Positions 1 to 9,466 of a DNA stretch of 64,000 nucleotides are shown in pieces. Made by a program: the position numbers and the translations under genes. Origin of the DNA: Clostridium intestinale DSM 6191 (GTDB taxonomy: Bacteria > Bacillota > Clostridia > Clostridiales > Clostridiaceae); the NCBI RefSeq assembly GCF_900130055.1, contig NZ_FQXU01000008.1, positions 170,907-234,906 of the forward strand. Reading direction: 5' to 3'. The number at the start of each line of letters is the position of its first letter. Position 1 is the stretch's first letter. The notes below the pieces were generated by a model, which had not been told where the DNA came from, made no database searches, and saw only the letters and a program-made list of their open reading frames with translations.

Positions 1-46
1 TTTTGTGGTTAGATATATGGAGGATAGTAGAGAGATTATAACTTAA
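1..46 (+). CDS. 3' end of an upstream gene (partial)
   Basis: The window opens inside an open frame that reads FVVRYMEDSREIIT and stops with TAA at 44-46. A hairpin that could end its transcript overlaps the stop. Only 14 codons are visible, so the product cannot be named. Its position just before carAB would fit a pyrimidine gene, but that is a guess. Confidence 0.3.
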   Translation, partial: FVVRYMEDSREIIT

Positions 47-60
47 TTAATCTCTTTATT
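31..60 (+). terminator. Possible terminator before carA
   Basis: AGAGATTA (31-38) pairs with TAATCTCT (48-55), followed by a pyrimidine-rich but interrupted T stretch. It would separate the upstream gene from carAB. No pyrimidine-sensing leader was recognised between here and carA. Confidence 0.4.
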
Positions 61-144
61 ATCCTTTTCTTTTCGCAAAAACAAAAGACTTTATAAAATA
101 TAAGGTGTATTTTTGGCTTTAATAGTTTATTTAGGAGGGCTATT

Positions 145-1194
145 ATGAAAGCAAAGCTAATATTAGAAAACGGAACAATATTTGAAGGTACAGCTTTTGG
201 TTATCTAGAAGAAAGTGTTGGAGAGGTAGTTTTCAATACTGGAATGACAGGATATCAAGAGGTTTTAACAGACCCATCTTACTATGGACAGATAGTTACT
301 ATGACCTATCCTCTCATAGGTAATTATGGGATAAATATAGAAGATACAGAATCAAAATCAATTAAAGTTAAAGGCTTTATAGTTAGAGAAAAATGCTCAT
401 CACCTAGTAATTTTAGATGCGAGTTTCAATTAGAAGATTACCTAAAGCAAAATAAAATAATAGGGTTAGAGGGAATTGACACAAGAGCTTTAACTAAAAT
501 GTTAAGAAACAATGGAACAATGAAAGGAATAATAACCTTAGAAGAGTTAGTCTTAGAAGATGTTCAGGAAAAACTTCAAAGCTTCTCTAATGAATATGCT
601 GTAAAATCAGTGTCAACAGATGTGGTAAAACAAGTAGAGGGCGCTGGCAAACATGTAGCTATATTAGATTTTGGAATAAAACAAAATATAGTAAGAAATT
701 TTGTGAAAAGAGGCTGTAAAGTTAGTGTATTTCCTTATGACGCATCTTCAGATGAAGTATTAGCTGTAAATCCTGACCTAATATTTTTATCAAATGGTCC
801 GGGAAATCCAGAGGATTTACCAGGGTCAATAGAAAACATTAAGAACTTGATAGGTAAGAAACCAATAGTAGGAATTTGCTTAGGACACCAACTTCTAGCT
901 TTAAGCTTAGGTGGAAAAACTAGTAAGCTAAAATTTGGACATAGAGGAAGTAATCATCCGGTTAAAGATTTAGAAGAAAATAGAGTGCATATAACTTCTC
1001 AAAATCATGGGTATGTAGTTGAACAACTTCCAGAAGAATTTGAGGTTACACATGTGAATTTAAATGATGGAACAATAGAAGGAATGAAGCATAAAACATT
1101 GCCTATATATTCTGTACAATTCCATCCAGAAGCGTGTCCAGGACCTAAAGATTCTGAATATATATTTGATAAATTCATGAAATATGCACTATAG
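145..1194 (+). CDS. carA: Carbamoyl-phosphate synthase small (glutaminase) subunit
   Basis: CarA releases ammonia from glutamine and passes it to CarB for carbamoyl phosphate, the precursor of pyrimidines and arginine. The 349-residue protein has the usual length. The N-terminal half is the CPSase small-chain domain. The C-terminal half is a class I amidotransferase with the nucleophile Cys245 in GICLGHQL and the His327/Glu329 pair in QFHPEA. The start follows TTAGGAGGG. carB begins 14 bases after the stop with its own Shine-Dalgarno, so the two form an operon. Confidence 0.97.
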   Translation: MKAKLILENGTIFEGTAFGYLEESVGEVVFNTGMTGYQEVLTDPSYYGQIVTMTYPLIGNYGINIEDTESKSIKVKGFIVREKCSSPSNFRCEFQLEDYLKQNKIIGLEGIDTRALTKMLRNNGTMKGIITLEELVLEDVQEKLQSFSNEYAVKSVSTDVVKQVEGAGKHVAILDFGIKQNIVRNFVKRGCKVSVFPYDASSDEVLAVNPDLIFLSNGPGNPEDLPGSIENIKNLIGKKPIVGICLGHQLLALSLGGKTSKLKFGHRGSNHPVKDLEENRVHITSQNHGYVVEQLPEEFEVTHVNLNDGTIEGMKHKTLPIYSVQFHPEACPGPKDSEYIFDKFMKYAL

Positions 1195-1208
1195 TAGGGG
1201 GTAGCAAA

Positions 1209-4200
1209 ATGCCATTAAAAAATGATATAAAAAAAGTACTAGTTATAGGGTCAGGTCCTATTATAATAGGGCAAGCAGCAGAGTTTGATTATTCAGGAAC
1301 TCAAGCTTGTCAGGCTTTGAAAGAAGAAGGTATAGAAGTTGTTTTGGTTAACTCTAATCCAGCAACTATTATGACAGATAAAGAAGTAGCGGATAAGGTA
1401 TATATTGAGCCATTAACGGTTGAATTTGTAGAGAAAGTAATAGCAAAAGAGAGACCAGATTCCCTTTTAGCAGGAATGGGAGGACAAACAGGTTTAAACT
1501 TAGCTGTTGAGTTATATGATCAAGGAGTATTAGAAAAGTATAATGTTAAGGTTATAGGAACATCAGTAGAATCTATAAAAGAAGGTGAAGACAGGGAATT
1601 ATTCAGATCTATGATGCAAAGAATAAATGAACCTGTAATTCAAAGTGAAATAGTAACTACTCTTGAAGAAGGAAGAAAAGTTGCTAGAGAAATAGGTTAT
1701 CCTGTTGTTGTAAGACCAGCATATACTCTTGGTGGAACTGGTGGAGGAATAGTAAATAATGAAGAAGAACTTAACGAAACTCTTGAATCAGGGCTGCAAT
1801 TAAGTTCCATCCATCAATGTTTAGTTGAGAAAAGTGTAAAGGGATGGAAAGAAGTTGAATACGAAGTTATGAGAGATTCTTATGGAAACTGCATAACAGT
1901 GTGTAACATGGAAAATATAGATCCAGTTGGAATACACACAGGAGATTCAATAGTTGTAGCACCATCACAAACTTTATCAGATAAAGAATATCAAATGCTT
2001 AGAACTGCATCTATAGATATAATAAATGCTGTAGGAATAGAAGGTGGATGTAATGTGCAGTTTGCATTAAATCCTAACTCTTTTGAATATGCAGTAATAG
2101 AAATAAACCCTAGAGTGTCTCGTTCATCTGCATTAGCTTCAAAGGCTACAGGGTATCCTATAGCAAAAATGGCAGCCAAAATAGCTTTAGGTTATGGACT
2201 AGATGAAATAGAAAATGCCGTTACTAAAAAAACTTATGCTTGTTTTGAACCAACCTTAGATTATGTGGTTGTAAAAATACCTAAATGGCCTTTTGATAAG
2301 TTTTTTGCAGCTAATAGAACATTAGGAACTAAGATGATGGCAACAGGTGAAATTATGGCAATAGGAGCTAATTTCGAAGCAGCATTCTTAAAAGGAATAA
2401 GGAGCTTAGAAATAGGTAAATATTCTATGTTTCACAAGAAATTTGTAAATTCAAGTATGGAAGAATTAAGAGCGTGGGTTATGGCTCCAGATGATGAGAG
2501 AATATTTGCACTTGCAGAAATGTTAAGAAGAGATTATAGAGGGGAACATGTTGCTAGAATAACAGGAATAGATCCTTTCTTCATTGATAAATTAAAGTGG
2601 ATTGTACAGGAAGAAGAAAAATTAAGAGCAAGCACTCTAGAAGATTTAGATAAAGAGTGGCTTCATAATTTAAAGAAAAGGGGATTTTCAGATAAGGGTA
2701 TAGCTGATATGTTATCTGTAGTTCCAGAAGAAATAAATAAATTAAGAAGCATCTGGAATATAAAACCAAGCTACAAGATGGTTGATACTTGTGGAGGAGA
2801 GTTTGAAGCGTTATCTCCATATTATTATTCAACTTATGAACAATACGATGAAGTAGAAGTATCAGATAAGAAGAAAGTGATGGTTATAGGATCTGGTCCT
2901 ATAAGAATTGGGCAAGGAATAGAATTTGATTATGCATCAGTTCATTGTGTAATTGCTCTTAGAAAATTAGGCATAGAGACTATAATAGTAAATAATAACC
3001 CAGAAACAGTAAGTACAGATTTCAACATGTCAGATAAGCTATATTTTGAACCATTAACTGAGGAAGATGTATTAAATATAATAGAAAAAGAAAATCCAGA
3101 TGGAGTTATACTTCAATTTGGTGGTCAAACAGCTATAAAGCTAGCGAATTTCCTAAAAGAGAAAAATATAAAGACATTAGGAACTACAGCAGATCAAATA
3201 GATATGGCAGAAGATAGAGAAAAGTTTGATGAGATGTTAGAGAAATTAGGAATAGTAAGACCTAAAGGAAAAGGTGTTTGGGGTGTTGAAGAAGGTATTT
3301 CTGAAGCTTCGAAACTTGGATACCCAGTTTTAGTTAGACCATCATATGTTTTAGGCGGTCAGGGTATGGAAATTACTCATGATGAAGAGGAATTAAAATA
3401 CTATTTAAAAAATGCCTTTGAAAAAGATAAAAAAAATCCAATCCTTATAGATAAGTATCTAATGGGAAGGGAAATAGAGGTAGACGCTATTTCAGATGGA
3501 GATGACATACTTATACCAGGAATAATGGAACACTTAGAGAGAGCTGGAGTTCATTCAGGAGATTCTATAACAATGTATCCAAGTCAAAATCTAAGCAGCT
3601 ATATAAAAGATGAAGTTCTAAACTATACTAAAAAGATAGCTAAAGAAATTGGTATAAAAGGAATGATAAATATACAGTTTATAGAATTTGAGGGTGCTTT
3701 ATATGTAATTGAAGTTAACCCTAGAGCTTCAAGAACGGTTCCATATATATCAAAGGTTAGTGGAGTTCCAATAGTTGATATAGCAACTAGAATAATGCTT
3801 GGAGAAAAGCTTAAAGATTTAGGTTATGGAGTAGATGTATATAAAGAACCAGAATTAGTTTCAGTTAAGGTTCCTGTATTCTCAACTCAAAAGTTACCAA
3901 ATGTTGAAGTATCTTTAGGACCTGAAATGAAATCTACAGGGGAAGTATTAGGTATAGGTAGAAATTTAGAAGAGGCACTTTATAAAGGTATGGTAGCTGC
4001 AGGAATGTATGCTAAAAAGAATACTGGTAAGATTTTAGCAACTATTAAAGAACATGATAAAAAGGAGTTCTTAGAAATTGCTAAACAACTAGACGAATTA
4101 GGGTATAAATTTATAGCTACAAAAGGAACTGCAAGTATTTTAAGAACTATTGGAATAGATGCAGAAGTGGTTAGAAAATTAAATGAAGAAGAACCTAATA

Positions 4201-4415
4201 TAATGGATGTTATAAGGAATAAAGAAGTGGATTTAGTTATTAATACTCCTACTAAAGGAAATGATTCTAAGAGAGATGGATTTATCCTTAGAAGAGCAGC
4301 TGTAGAAAGAAATATAGGTGTAATAACAGCTTTAGATACTTTCAGCGCATTAGTAGATATAAAAAGAAAAAAAGTATGCGATAGAGATTTAGAGGTATTT
4401 GATATAGCACATTAA
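1209..4415 (+). CDS. carB: Carbamoyl-phosphate synthase large subunit
   Basis: CarB makes carbamoyl phosphate from bicarbonate, ammonia and two ATP. At 1,068 residues it is full length. It shows the expected internal duplication: [20 protein letters not shown] near the N-terminus and [20 protein letters not shown] near residue 560 each open an ATP-grasp half. The C-terminal part (about 930-1068) is an MGS-like regulatory domain, with [12 protein letters not shown]. It is the second gene of the carAB operon and is followed by a strong terminator. Confidence 0.97.
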   Translation: MPLKNDIKKVLVIGSGPIIIGQAAEFDYSGTQACQALKEEGIEVVLVNSNPATIMTDKEVADKVYIEPLTVEFVEKVIAKERPDSLLAGMGGQTGLNLAVELYDQGVLEKYNVKVIGTSVESIKEGEDRELFRSMMQRINEPVIQSEIVTTLEEGRKVAREIGYPVVVRPAYTLGGTGGGIVNNEEELNETLESGLQLSSIHQCLVEKSVKGWKEVEYEVMRDSYGNCITVCNMENIDPVGIHTGDSIVVAPSQTLSDKEYQMLRTASIDIINAVGIEGGCNVQFALNPNSFEYAVIEINPRVSRSSALASKATGYPIAKMAAKIALGYGLDEIENAVTKKTYACFEPTLDYVVVKIPKWPFDKFFAANRTLGTKMMATGEIMAIGANFEAAFLKGIRSLEIGKYSMFHKKFVNSSMEELRAWVMAPDDERIFALAEMLRRDYRGEHVARITGIDPFFIDKLKWIVQEEEKLRASTLEDLDKEWLHNLKKRGFSDKGIADMLSVVPEEINKLRSIWNIKPSYKMVDTCGGEFEALSPYYYSTYEQYDEVEVSDKKKVMVIGSGPIRIGQGIEFDYASVHCVIALRKLGIETIIVNNNPETVSTDFNMSDKLYFEPLTEEDVLNIIEKENPDGVILQFGGQTAIKLANFLKEKNIKTLGTTADQIDMAEDREKFDEMLEKLGIVRPKGKGVWGVEEGISEASKLGYPVLVRPSYVLGGQGMEITHDEEELKYYLKNAFEKDKKNPILIDKYLMGREIEVDAISDGDDILIPGIMEHLERAGVHSGDSITMYPSQNLSSYIKDEVLNYTKKIAKEIGIKGMINIQFIEFEGALYVIEVNPRASRTVPYISKVSGVPIVDIATRIMLGEKLKDLGYGVDVYKEPELVSVKVPVFSTQKLPNVEVSLGPEMKSTGEVLGIGRNLEEALYKGMVAAGMYAKKNTGKILATIKEHDKKEFLEIAKQLDELGYKFIATKGTASILRTIGIDAEVVRKLNEEEPNIMDVIRNKEVDLVINTPTKGNDSKRDGFILRRAAVERNIGVITALDTFSALVDIKRKKVCDRDLEVFDIAH

Positions 4416-4423
4416 TTATCATC

Positions 4424-4463
4424 GAGAGTTTTGTAAAAAAATGCAGAACTCTCAATTTTTTTT
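4424..4463 (+). terminator. Terminator of carAB
   Basis: GAGAGTT (4424-4430) pairs with AACTCTC (4447-4453), followed by a run of eight T. Confidence 0.85.
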
Positions 4464-4464
4464 G

Positions 4465-4515
4465 TTGACAACAAAACATGTGTTCGTTAAAATGTAATTA
4501 TCGAATATATGTTCG
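4465..4515 (+). promoter_or_regulatory. Promoter with two LexA-type boxes
   Basis: TTGACA (4465-4470), a 17-bp spacer and TAAAAT (4488-4493) form a near-consensus sigma-A promoter. AACATGTGTTCG lies inside the spacer, and CGAATATATGTTCG (4502-4515) lies just past the -10. Both resemble the Firmicute LexA box (CGAAC-N4-GTTCG type). The layout suggests SOS repression of the next gene. Confidence 0.7.
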
Positions 4516-4599
4516 AGAAAATTTTTAGGAATATATATAAAGTTTAAGCATATGATTTATTATGTAAATAGATTGAGATTATATAAGGGGGAAATCACA

Positions 4600-4875
4600 A
4601 TGAAAAAAACTAGTGGGATATTTGTTAAAATTAATTACAAATTAGATAAGGAAAATAAGGGGTATATAAAAGATAACAGATCTAATAGTAAATCTAATGC
4701 CTTCAGTAAGTATTTGTTATGCGGTGGAAAGTATAATAAAGATGGAGGAACTATGATATTCCAAGTTGAGGATTTAAGAGAAGCTGAAGAGATAATAAAC
4801 AATAATCCTTTTAAAGTTGCTAGTTTTTATTCTTATGAGATTTTAAGCAAAAATTATATAAACTTATATAATTAA
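4600..4875 (+). CDS. Small protein of unknown function, probably SOS-regulated
   Basis: A 91-residue protein. The start was placed at 4600 because AAGGGGGAAATCACA precedes this ATG; an in-frame ATG at 4552 lacks a ribosome binding site. The N-terminus is basic and Asn/Lys-rich. The C-terminal part (IFQVEDLREAEEIINNNPF) weakly recalls the YciI-type fold, but this is only a resemblance. There is no signal peptide or membrane segment. Two LexA-like boxes in its promoter suggest DNA-damage induction. It stands alone between two terminators. Confidence 0.7.
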   Translation: MKKTSGIFVKINYKLDKENKGYIKDNRSNSKSNAFSKYLLCGGKYNKDGGTMIFQVEDLREAEEIINNNPFKVASFYSYEILSKNYINLYN

Positions 4876-4899
4876 AATTAATAGTATTTAAACACAAAA

Positions 4900-4939
4900 G
4901 AGTACCGCTAACTACGTACGAGGTAGTTTTGCGATACTC
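4900..4939. terminator. Bidirectional terminator
   Basis: GAGTACCGC plus AACTAC pairs with GTAGTT plus GCGATACTC, between two converging genes (4600-4875 on + and 4941-6062 on -). Confidence 0.7.
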
Positions 4940-4940
4940 A

Positions 4941-6062
4941 TTATATTTCATATTGTATTGAAGAAATCACTAAAGAAAGCTCAGTTAATAGATTTATGTT
5001 AATACCAACTCTATCATTATCTATAGAACTTTTAAGTATTTTAATTGTTGGCCTAAGTGGATAGTTAGGTGGAGTTTCTTCAACCATAGCTATTTCACCA
5101 TTGCTAAGTTTAACAATAGTTCCAGTAGGAAAAGGAACTATGACTTTAGTGAAGGCCTCAACCAAATCTGGGTCAAAGTGAGTTCCTGAGCCAGCCATTA
5201 TGAATTCTAAAGCTTCACATGGCGAAAGTGCCTTACGATATGGTCTGTCTGAAGTCAAAGCATCGTATACATCTGTAATGGCCACTATTTTTGCAAGTAA
5301 ACTTATCTGATCACCTTTTAAAGACATTGGGTAACCAGAGCCATCTTCTTTTTCATGATGTTGAAGTATAACGAGTTTTGAATTAGAAGTAAGATTAATA
5401 GCATTTGATAGATACTCATATCCTTTTGATGGATGGGTTTTCATTAAAGCAAACTCCTCGTTAGTTAAGGATGAGTTTTTAATAATAATTTCTTTAGGAA
5501 CAAATACTTTTCCGATATCATGAATAAGAGCACCTACACAGAGATCTTTAAGATCATTTTTAGATAAATTTAAGGACATTCCCATAACTAAGGAAAGTAC
5601 AGCTACGTTAACACAATGTTGGTAGGTATAGGCATCCATACTTTTTATATCTACTAAATTTACTAACATTTGTTTATTAGATAAAATATTTTCTATTAAC
5701 TCAGTTGCAACATTTAATATGTCATCAAAATATTCTTCTCTCTGTTTTATTAAAAGGTTTTTATTTCTAGAAGATAAATTTTGTGTGTCCAACGAGGTTA
5801 ATATTCTTTCTACACTTGAAAAAGTCTCACGAACAACTCTAATAGATTTTTGTCTTAGTTCTGGCTGAATTATATCTTCAATTTCTCCATTACTGTATTC
5901 ATCTGTTATATATAAAGAAAATATATTTATGCTTCTTATTCTTTTTACAAGGTTATCAGTTAATCTAACCCCTTCTCTCAGTAGTATTCTACCGTTTTCA
6001 TCAAAAATAGTTTTAGCTAGATAACACCCTTCTTTTACACATTCAATAGGGATAAGCCTCAT
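4941..6062 (-). CDS. HD-GYP domain protein, probable cyclic-di-GMP phosphodiesterase
   Basis: A 373-residue cytoplasmic protein. An N-terminal region of about 130 residues resembles the DUF3391-type sensor. The C-terminal HD-GYP domain carries HDIGK (181-185), HHE (235-237) and GSGYP (241-245), which are the metal ligands and the signature loop. HD-GYP enzymes hydrolyse cyclic-di-GMP to pGpG or GMP and so affect motility and adhesion. The start follows GAGGTGTTAAA. The gene is monocistronic, with a terminator shared with the converging small gene. Confidence 0.88.
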   Translation of the reverse strand: MRLIPIECVKEGCYLAKTIFDENGRILLREGVRLTDNLVKRIRSINIFSLYITDEYSNGEIEDIIQPELRQKSIRVVRETFSSVERILTSLDTQNLSSRNKNLLIKQREEYFDDILNVATELIENILSNKQMLVNLVDIKSMDAYTYQHCVNVAVLSLVMGMSLNLSKNDLKDLCVGALIHDIGKVFVPKEIIIKNSSLTNEEFALMKTHPSKGYEYLSNAINLTSNSKLVILQHHEKEDGSGYPMSLKGDQISLLAKIVAITDVYDALTSDRPYRKALSPCEALEFIMAGSGTHFDPDLVEAFTKVIVPFPTGTIVKLSNGEIAMVEETPPNYPLRPTIKILKSSIDNDRVGININLLTELSLVISSIQYEI

Positions 6063-6270
6063 TTTAACACCTCATAAGTTAAGAATATGTATAATTATAC
6101 TATAAATTATCGTAATAAGCCATAATTTGAAAGGTAATTAGTTATAATTAGACATGAAAAAATTAAGACACAATGATGTAAAATAATCATAATGAAAAAT
6201 GTATTTATTTATAGTATATAAAGGTATAAAATAATTGGTAGAAGAACATAAGTTGATGGAGTGATATGAT

Positions 6271-7050
6271 ATGAGCGAAAATATGAAAGATAGGCCTATA
6301 GGTTTTTTTGATTCTGGATTAGGTGGTTTAAGTGTTATGAAGAAAGCGATAGAAGATATGCCAGAAGAAGAATTTATATATTTAGGAGATTCTATAAATG
6401 CTCCATATGGAATTAAAGAAAATATAGAGATAAAAAGGTTAACTCTAAATGGTATAGAGTTTCTTATAGATAAAGGAGTAAAGGGGATAGTAGTAGCTTG
6501 CAATACTGCTACATCTGTTGCTATAGAAGATTTAAGAATGAAGTACAAGGATATTCCTGTAATAGGAATAGAACCTGCCTTAAAGCCAGCTGTAGAATTA
6601 AAGAGAGAGGGAAAAATAATTATAATGGCAACCAATGCTACATTAAAGGAAAAGAAATTTGAGAAATTAATGGGAAAATATGCAGAGGATAATATAATAG
6701 TACCTCTCCCATGTCCTGGATTAGTGGAGTATATAGAAAATGGTATTTTAGAAGGCAAAGAAATTGATGATTTTTTAAGAAATTTATTAAAGGAACATAT
6801 TGATAGTAAAATAGGATCAATTGTATTAGGATGCACCCATTATCCATTCATTAAAAAAGCAATCTCTAATATAGTAGGAGATGAAGTAGCGATTGTTGAT
6901 GGTAGTAAGGGTACTTCTAGGGAATTAAAAAGACAATTAATGGAGATGAAATTAGTAAGTGATAGAAAAAGCAGAGGGAATATTGAAATTTTTAATACTT
7001 TGGGAAAAGACAAAATAGATTTATCGTTTTCATTAATAAATGTAAAATAA
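6271..7050 (+). CDS. murI: Glutamate racemase
   Basis: Converts L-glutamate to D-glutamate for peptidoglycan. At 259 residues it is typical. It starts with the family signature FFDSGLGGLSV and has both catalytic cysteines, Cys77 in VACNTAT and Cys188 in LGCTHYPF. The substrate loop YLGDSINAPYG is present. The gene is monocistronic and followed by a terminator. Confidence 0.95.
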   Translation: MSENMKDRPIGFFDSGLGGLSVMKKAIEDMPEEEFIYLGDSINAPYGIKENIEIKRLTLNGIEFLIDKGVKGIVVACNTATSVAIEDLRMKYKDIPVIGIEPALKPAVELKREGKIIIMATNATLKEKKFEKLMGKYAEDNIIVPLPCPGLVEYIENGILEGKEIDDFLRNLLKEHIDSKIGSIVLGCTHYPFIKKAISNIVGDEVAIVDGSKGTSRELKRQLMEMKLVSDRKSRGNIEIFNTLGKDKIDLSFSLINVK

Positions 7051-7055
7051 AGCTT

Positions 7056-7093
7056 TAAAAATTTAAGGAATTCTAAAATCCTTAAATTTTTTT
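7056..7093 (+). terminator. Terminator of murI
   Basis: AAATTTAAGGA and TCCTTAAATTT form a stem, followed by a T run. Confidence 0.75.
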
Positions 7094-7113
7094 GAAAAAA
7101 GTTTGTTAAAATA

Positions 7114-7142
7114 TTGACAAAAAACTAGCAAGCTGATATTAT
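7114..7142 (+). promoter_or_regulatory. Sigma-A promoter
   Basis: TTGACA (7114-7119), 17-bp spacer, TATTAT (7137-7142), about 90 bases before the STAS-like gene. Confidence 0.65.
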
Positions 7143-7229
7143 AATAATATAAAGTAAATATTCAGAAAATTTAAAAAAAGCAATGAATTAAGATTAAAAT
7201 ATATTAAAAATATTAAGGGGTGCGTTGTT

Positions 7230-7499
7230 ATGGAAATAAGAGTAATGGATTATTTAGGAGAAAACTTTGCAATAGAGGACGCAATATTACTAAGAAGCGT
7301 TATATCAGACAATATTGGAAGTGATATAGTTCTAGACTTTGATGGAGTTGATAGAATTCCTTCTACATTCCTATGCTGCTTGTTCAATGACTTGATATAT
7401 GCCCAAGGAAGAGACTTTATTATTAACCACATTAATGTGAAAAACTTATCAAATTATGCTGACTATTCAAGAGTAGTAAAAGGAACAACATTTAATTAA
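7230..7499 (+). CDS. STAS-like / DUF4325 small protein
   Basis: An 89-residue soluble protein. IVLDFDGVDRIPSTFLCCLF resembles the conserved strand-helix core of STAS-like (DUF4325) domains, which are often partners of regulatory kinases or toxins. No kinase or partner is adjacent. It has its own promoter and terminator. The start follows AAGGGGTGCGTTGTT. Its function is unknown. Confidence 0.65.
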   Translation: MEIRVMDYLGENFAIEDAILLRSVISDNIGSDIVLDFDGVDRIPSTFLCCLFNDLIYAQGRDFIINHINVKNLSNYADYSRVVKGTTFN

Positions 7500-7516
7500 T
7501 AGAATTTGCCCATACG

Positions 7517-7549
7517 AAGCTATCCATTTGGATAGCTTTTATATTTTTA
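7517..7549 (+). terminator. Terminator
   Basis: AAGCTATCC, ATTT loop, GGATAGCTT, then a T-rich tail. Confidence 0.8.
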
Positions 7550-7674
7550 TAAAATAGTATATAATCATTAATAAATGACAGGAATTATTTGGTGAGAAAA
7601 ATATAATAATATATTATGAAACTAAATAAACCTAAGTATTTTATTAATTTTTTATATTTGGAAGGAGATTAAAA

Positions 7675-8193
7675 ATGACTAAACCTTTAGTAACAATAAC
7701 TATGGCAAATGGGAAAGAAATAAAAGCAGAGCTATATCCAGAGATAGCTCCAAATACAGTAAAGAATTTTATAAGCTTAATTAATAAAGGATTTTACAAT
7801 GGATTGGTATTTCACAGAGTTATACCAGGATTTATGATACAAGGAGGATGCCCAGAAGGTGTTGGAACTGGTGGACCTGGATATTCAATTAAAGGTGAGT
7901 TTTCAGCTAATGGCTTTAAAAATGATTTAAAGCATACTAAGGGAGTTCTTTCAATGGCTAGAGCTATGCACCCAGATTCAGCAGGAAGCCAATTTTTTAT
8001 TATGGTAGCAAACTCTCCACATTTGGATGGACAATATGCTGGATTTGGAAAAGTTATAGAAGGCTTAGATGTGGTTGATGAAATAGTTAGCGCAAAAACT
8101 GATTTCAGTGATAAACCATATGAAGATCAAGTTATGAAAGAAGTTAAAGTAGATACTTTTGAAGAAAAATACGACGAACCACAAACTCTATAA
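7675..8193 (+). CDS. Cyclophilin-type peptidyl-prolyl isomerase
   Basis: A 172-residue cytoplasmic single-domain cyclophilin that speeds cis-trans isomerisation of X-Pro bonds. Family blocks: NFISLINKGFYNGLVFHRVIPGFMIQGG, then GVLSMARAMHPDSAGSQFFIM around the active site. There is no signal peptide. The start follows GGAAGGAG. A DUF3783 gene starts 17 bases downstream, so the two are probably co-transcribed. Confidence 0.92.
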   Translation: MTKPLVTITMANGKEIKAELYPEIAPNTVKNFISLINKGFYNGLVFHRVIPGFMIQGGCPEGVGTGGPGYSIKGEFSANGFKNDLKHTKGVLSMARAMHPDSAGSQFFIMVANSPHLDGQYAGFGKVIEGLDVVDEIVSAKTDFSDKPYEDQVMKEVKVDTFEEKYDEPQTL

Positions 8194-8210
8194 ATCAAGG
8201 AGAAAATAGT

Positions 8211-8579
8211 ATGTTAAACAATCATAAATCTATATTAATTTATGGTCTTGATAAAGAGGCACAGCAGGCATTGATAGCGCCTAATTATAGTACTATTGTT
8301 ATCTCAAAAGAAATGGCTAATATGAAGCTTAAAGAGATTATAGATGGTTATAAGTTTGAGAGCAATGATAAGGAACTTCCAGAAGAAAAAGTAGTTATAT
8401 TTAACAACTTCACTGATGAAGAACTTCAAGGAATGATAAAACTAATAAGAGCTGTAGCACCAGGCTGTATACTTGCAGTAGTTACGCCAACATCAATAGA
8501 TTGGACATTTGCTTATTTAGTTGAACATTTGATGGAAGAAAGAGAGTGGTACAGAAGTCAGCAGAAAGGAAGAGCTTAG
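8211..8579 (+). CDS. DUF3783 family protein
   Basis: A 122-residue soluble protein whose shape (ILIYGLDKEAQQAL ... VVIFNNFTDEELQGMIKLIRA ... ILAVVTPTSIDWTF) matches the DUF3783 family of Firmicutes. The function is unknown. It lies between the cyclophilin gene and a regulator whose TTG start is immediately adjacent to this gene's TAG stop, so the three are probably one transcript. Confidence 0.75.
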   Translation: MLNNHKSILIYGLDKEAQQALIAPNYSTIVISKEMANMKLKEIIDGYKFESNDKELPEEKVVIFNNFTDEELQGMIKLIRAVAPGCILAVVTPTSIDWTFAYLVEHLMEEREWYRSQQKGRA

Positions 8580-9275
8580 TTGAGTAGAGTCGGAGATAGG
8601 ATAAAGATAGCTAGAGAAAGTAGTGGATTATCACAAAAAGCATTAGCTAAAAAACTTGGATTAGCAGAGAAGTATGTTAATGAAGTTGAGCTAGGTAGAA
8701 AAGTTATAAGCGAAGCTTTAATAGCTAAAATAGGGAAAGTTCTAAATACAGATCTAAATGATATCAGCATGGTTGTTACAGATGAAGATTTGAAAAAGGA
8801 ACAACATATTGAAGCTCCAAAGAAAAAGATTTCTTCTGTTTCAGCGCCTAAGATGAATTTATCAGAAGTAAATGAAGATTGGAGCAGTGCATTTAGTTCG
8901 GTATTAAAAAAGGTACCTATTTACAACTATAATTTTGATAAAGAGTATGGTTACAGGGAATTGCCTATTCATTCAAACAAAATAAATGGATATTCAGTAG
9001 ATAAAGTTTTTTATATATCAATTGAAGAAAATGATATGATGGGCTTTAGAATAGTAAAAGGTGATATAGCCTTAGTACATTCTGTAAAAGAAATTGAATC
9101 TAATGGTATATACTTAATTGAACACCAAAATAGTAGAGTGATAAGACAAATAAAGAAATTAGATGGAAATAAGATTCTATTAATAAGTAATAAGGGATCT
9201 ATAAGTACTGAGACTGTTAATAGTAAAGAAATTAAGCTTTTAGCTAAATTAGATTTATTAGAAATTAAGTTATAA
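8580..9275 (+). CDS. Xre-type regulator with a degenerate S24 (LexA-like) domain
   Basis: A 231-residue protein starting at TTG directly after the previous stop, with GAAAGGAAGAG as ribosome binding site. Residues 4-60 form an Xre helix-turn-helix (LSQKALAKKLGLAEKYVNEVELG). A linker follows, then a C-terminal S24-like fold from about residue 112. The catalytic dyad seems absent: ENDMM replaces the usual D-S-M (Asp152 where Ser is expected), and VIR replaces VKR (Ile188 where Lys is expected). It is therefore probably a non-cleavable regulator. It is the last gene of a three-gene operon closed by a terminator. Confidence 0.8.
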   Translation: MSRVGDRIKIARESSGLSQKALAKKLGLAEKYVNEVELGRKVISEALIAKIGKVLNTDLNDISMVVTDEDLKKEQHIEAPKKKISSVSAPKMNLSEVNEDWSSAFSSVLKKVPIYNYNFDKEYGYRELPIHSNKINGYSVDKVFYISIEENDMMGFRIVKGDIALVHSVKEIESNGIYLIEHQNSRVIRQIKKLDGNKILLISNKGSISTETVNSKEIKLLAKLDLLEIKL

Positions 9276-9322
9276 AAAGATAAGAAGTCATGGAGAAATT
9301 TCCTGACTTCTTATCTTTTTTA
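9274..9322 (+). terminator. Strong terminator
   Basis: AAAAAGATAAGAAGTCA pairs with TGACTTCTTATCTTTTT, followed by more T. Confidence 0.85.
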
Positions 9323-9466
9323 TTATATATTTATTTCCAAAAACATAAAATGTTATATATAGTGTTTGAGGGGTGGTCATCGGTATAATTGAACATCTTT
9401 TAGCACAATATGAAATTTAAAACCATATAATGGATAATAGTAATTATGATAAAGGAGTTTTATGTT

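Noticed and set aside
6138..6847. Two overlapping reverse-strand open frames opposite murI
   Set aside because: They are antisense to a clear murI gene, lack ribosome binding sites and have no recognisable family.
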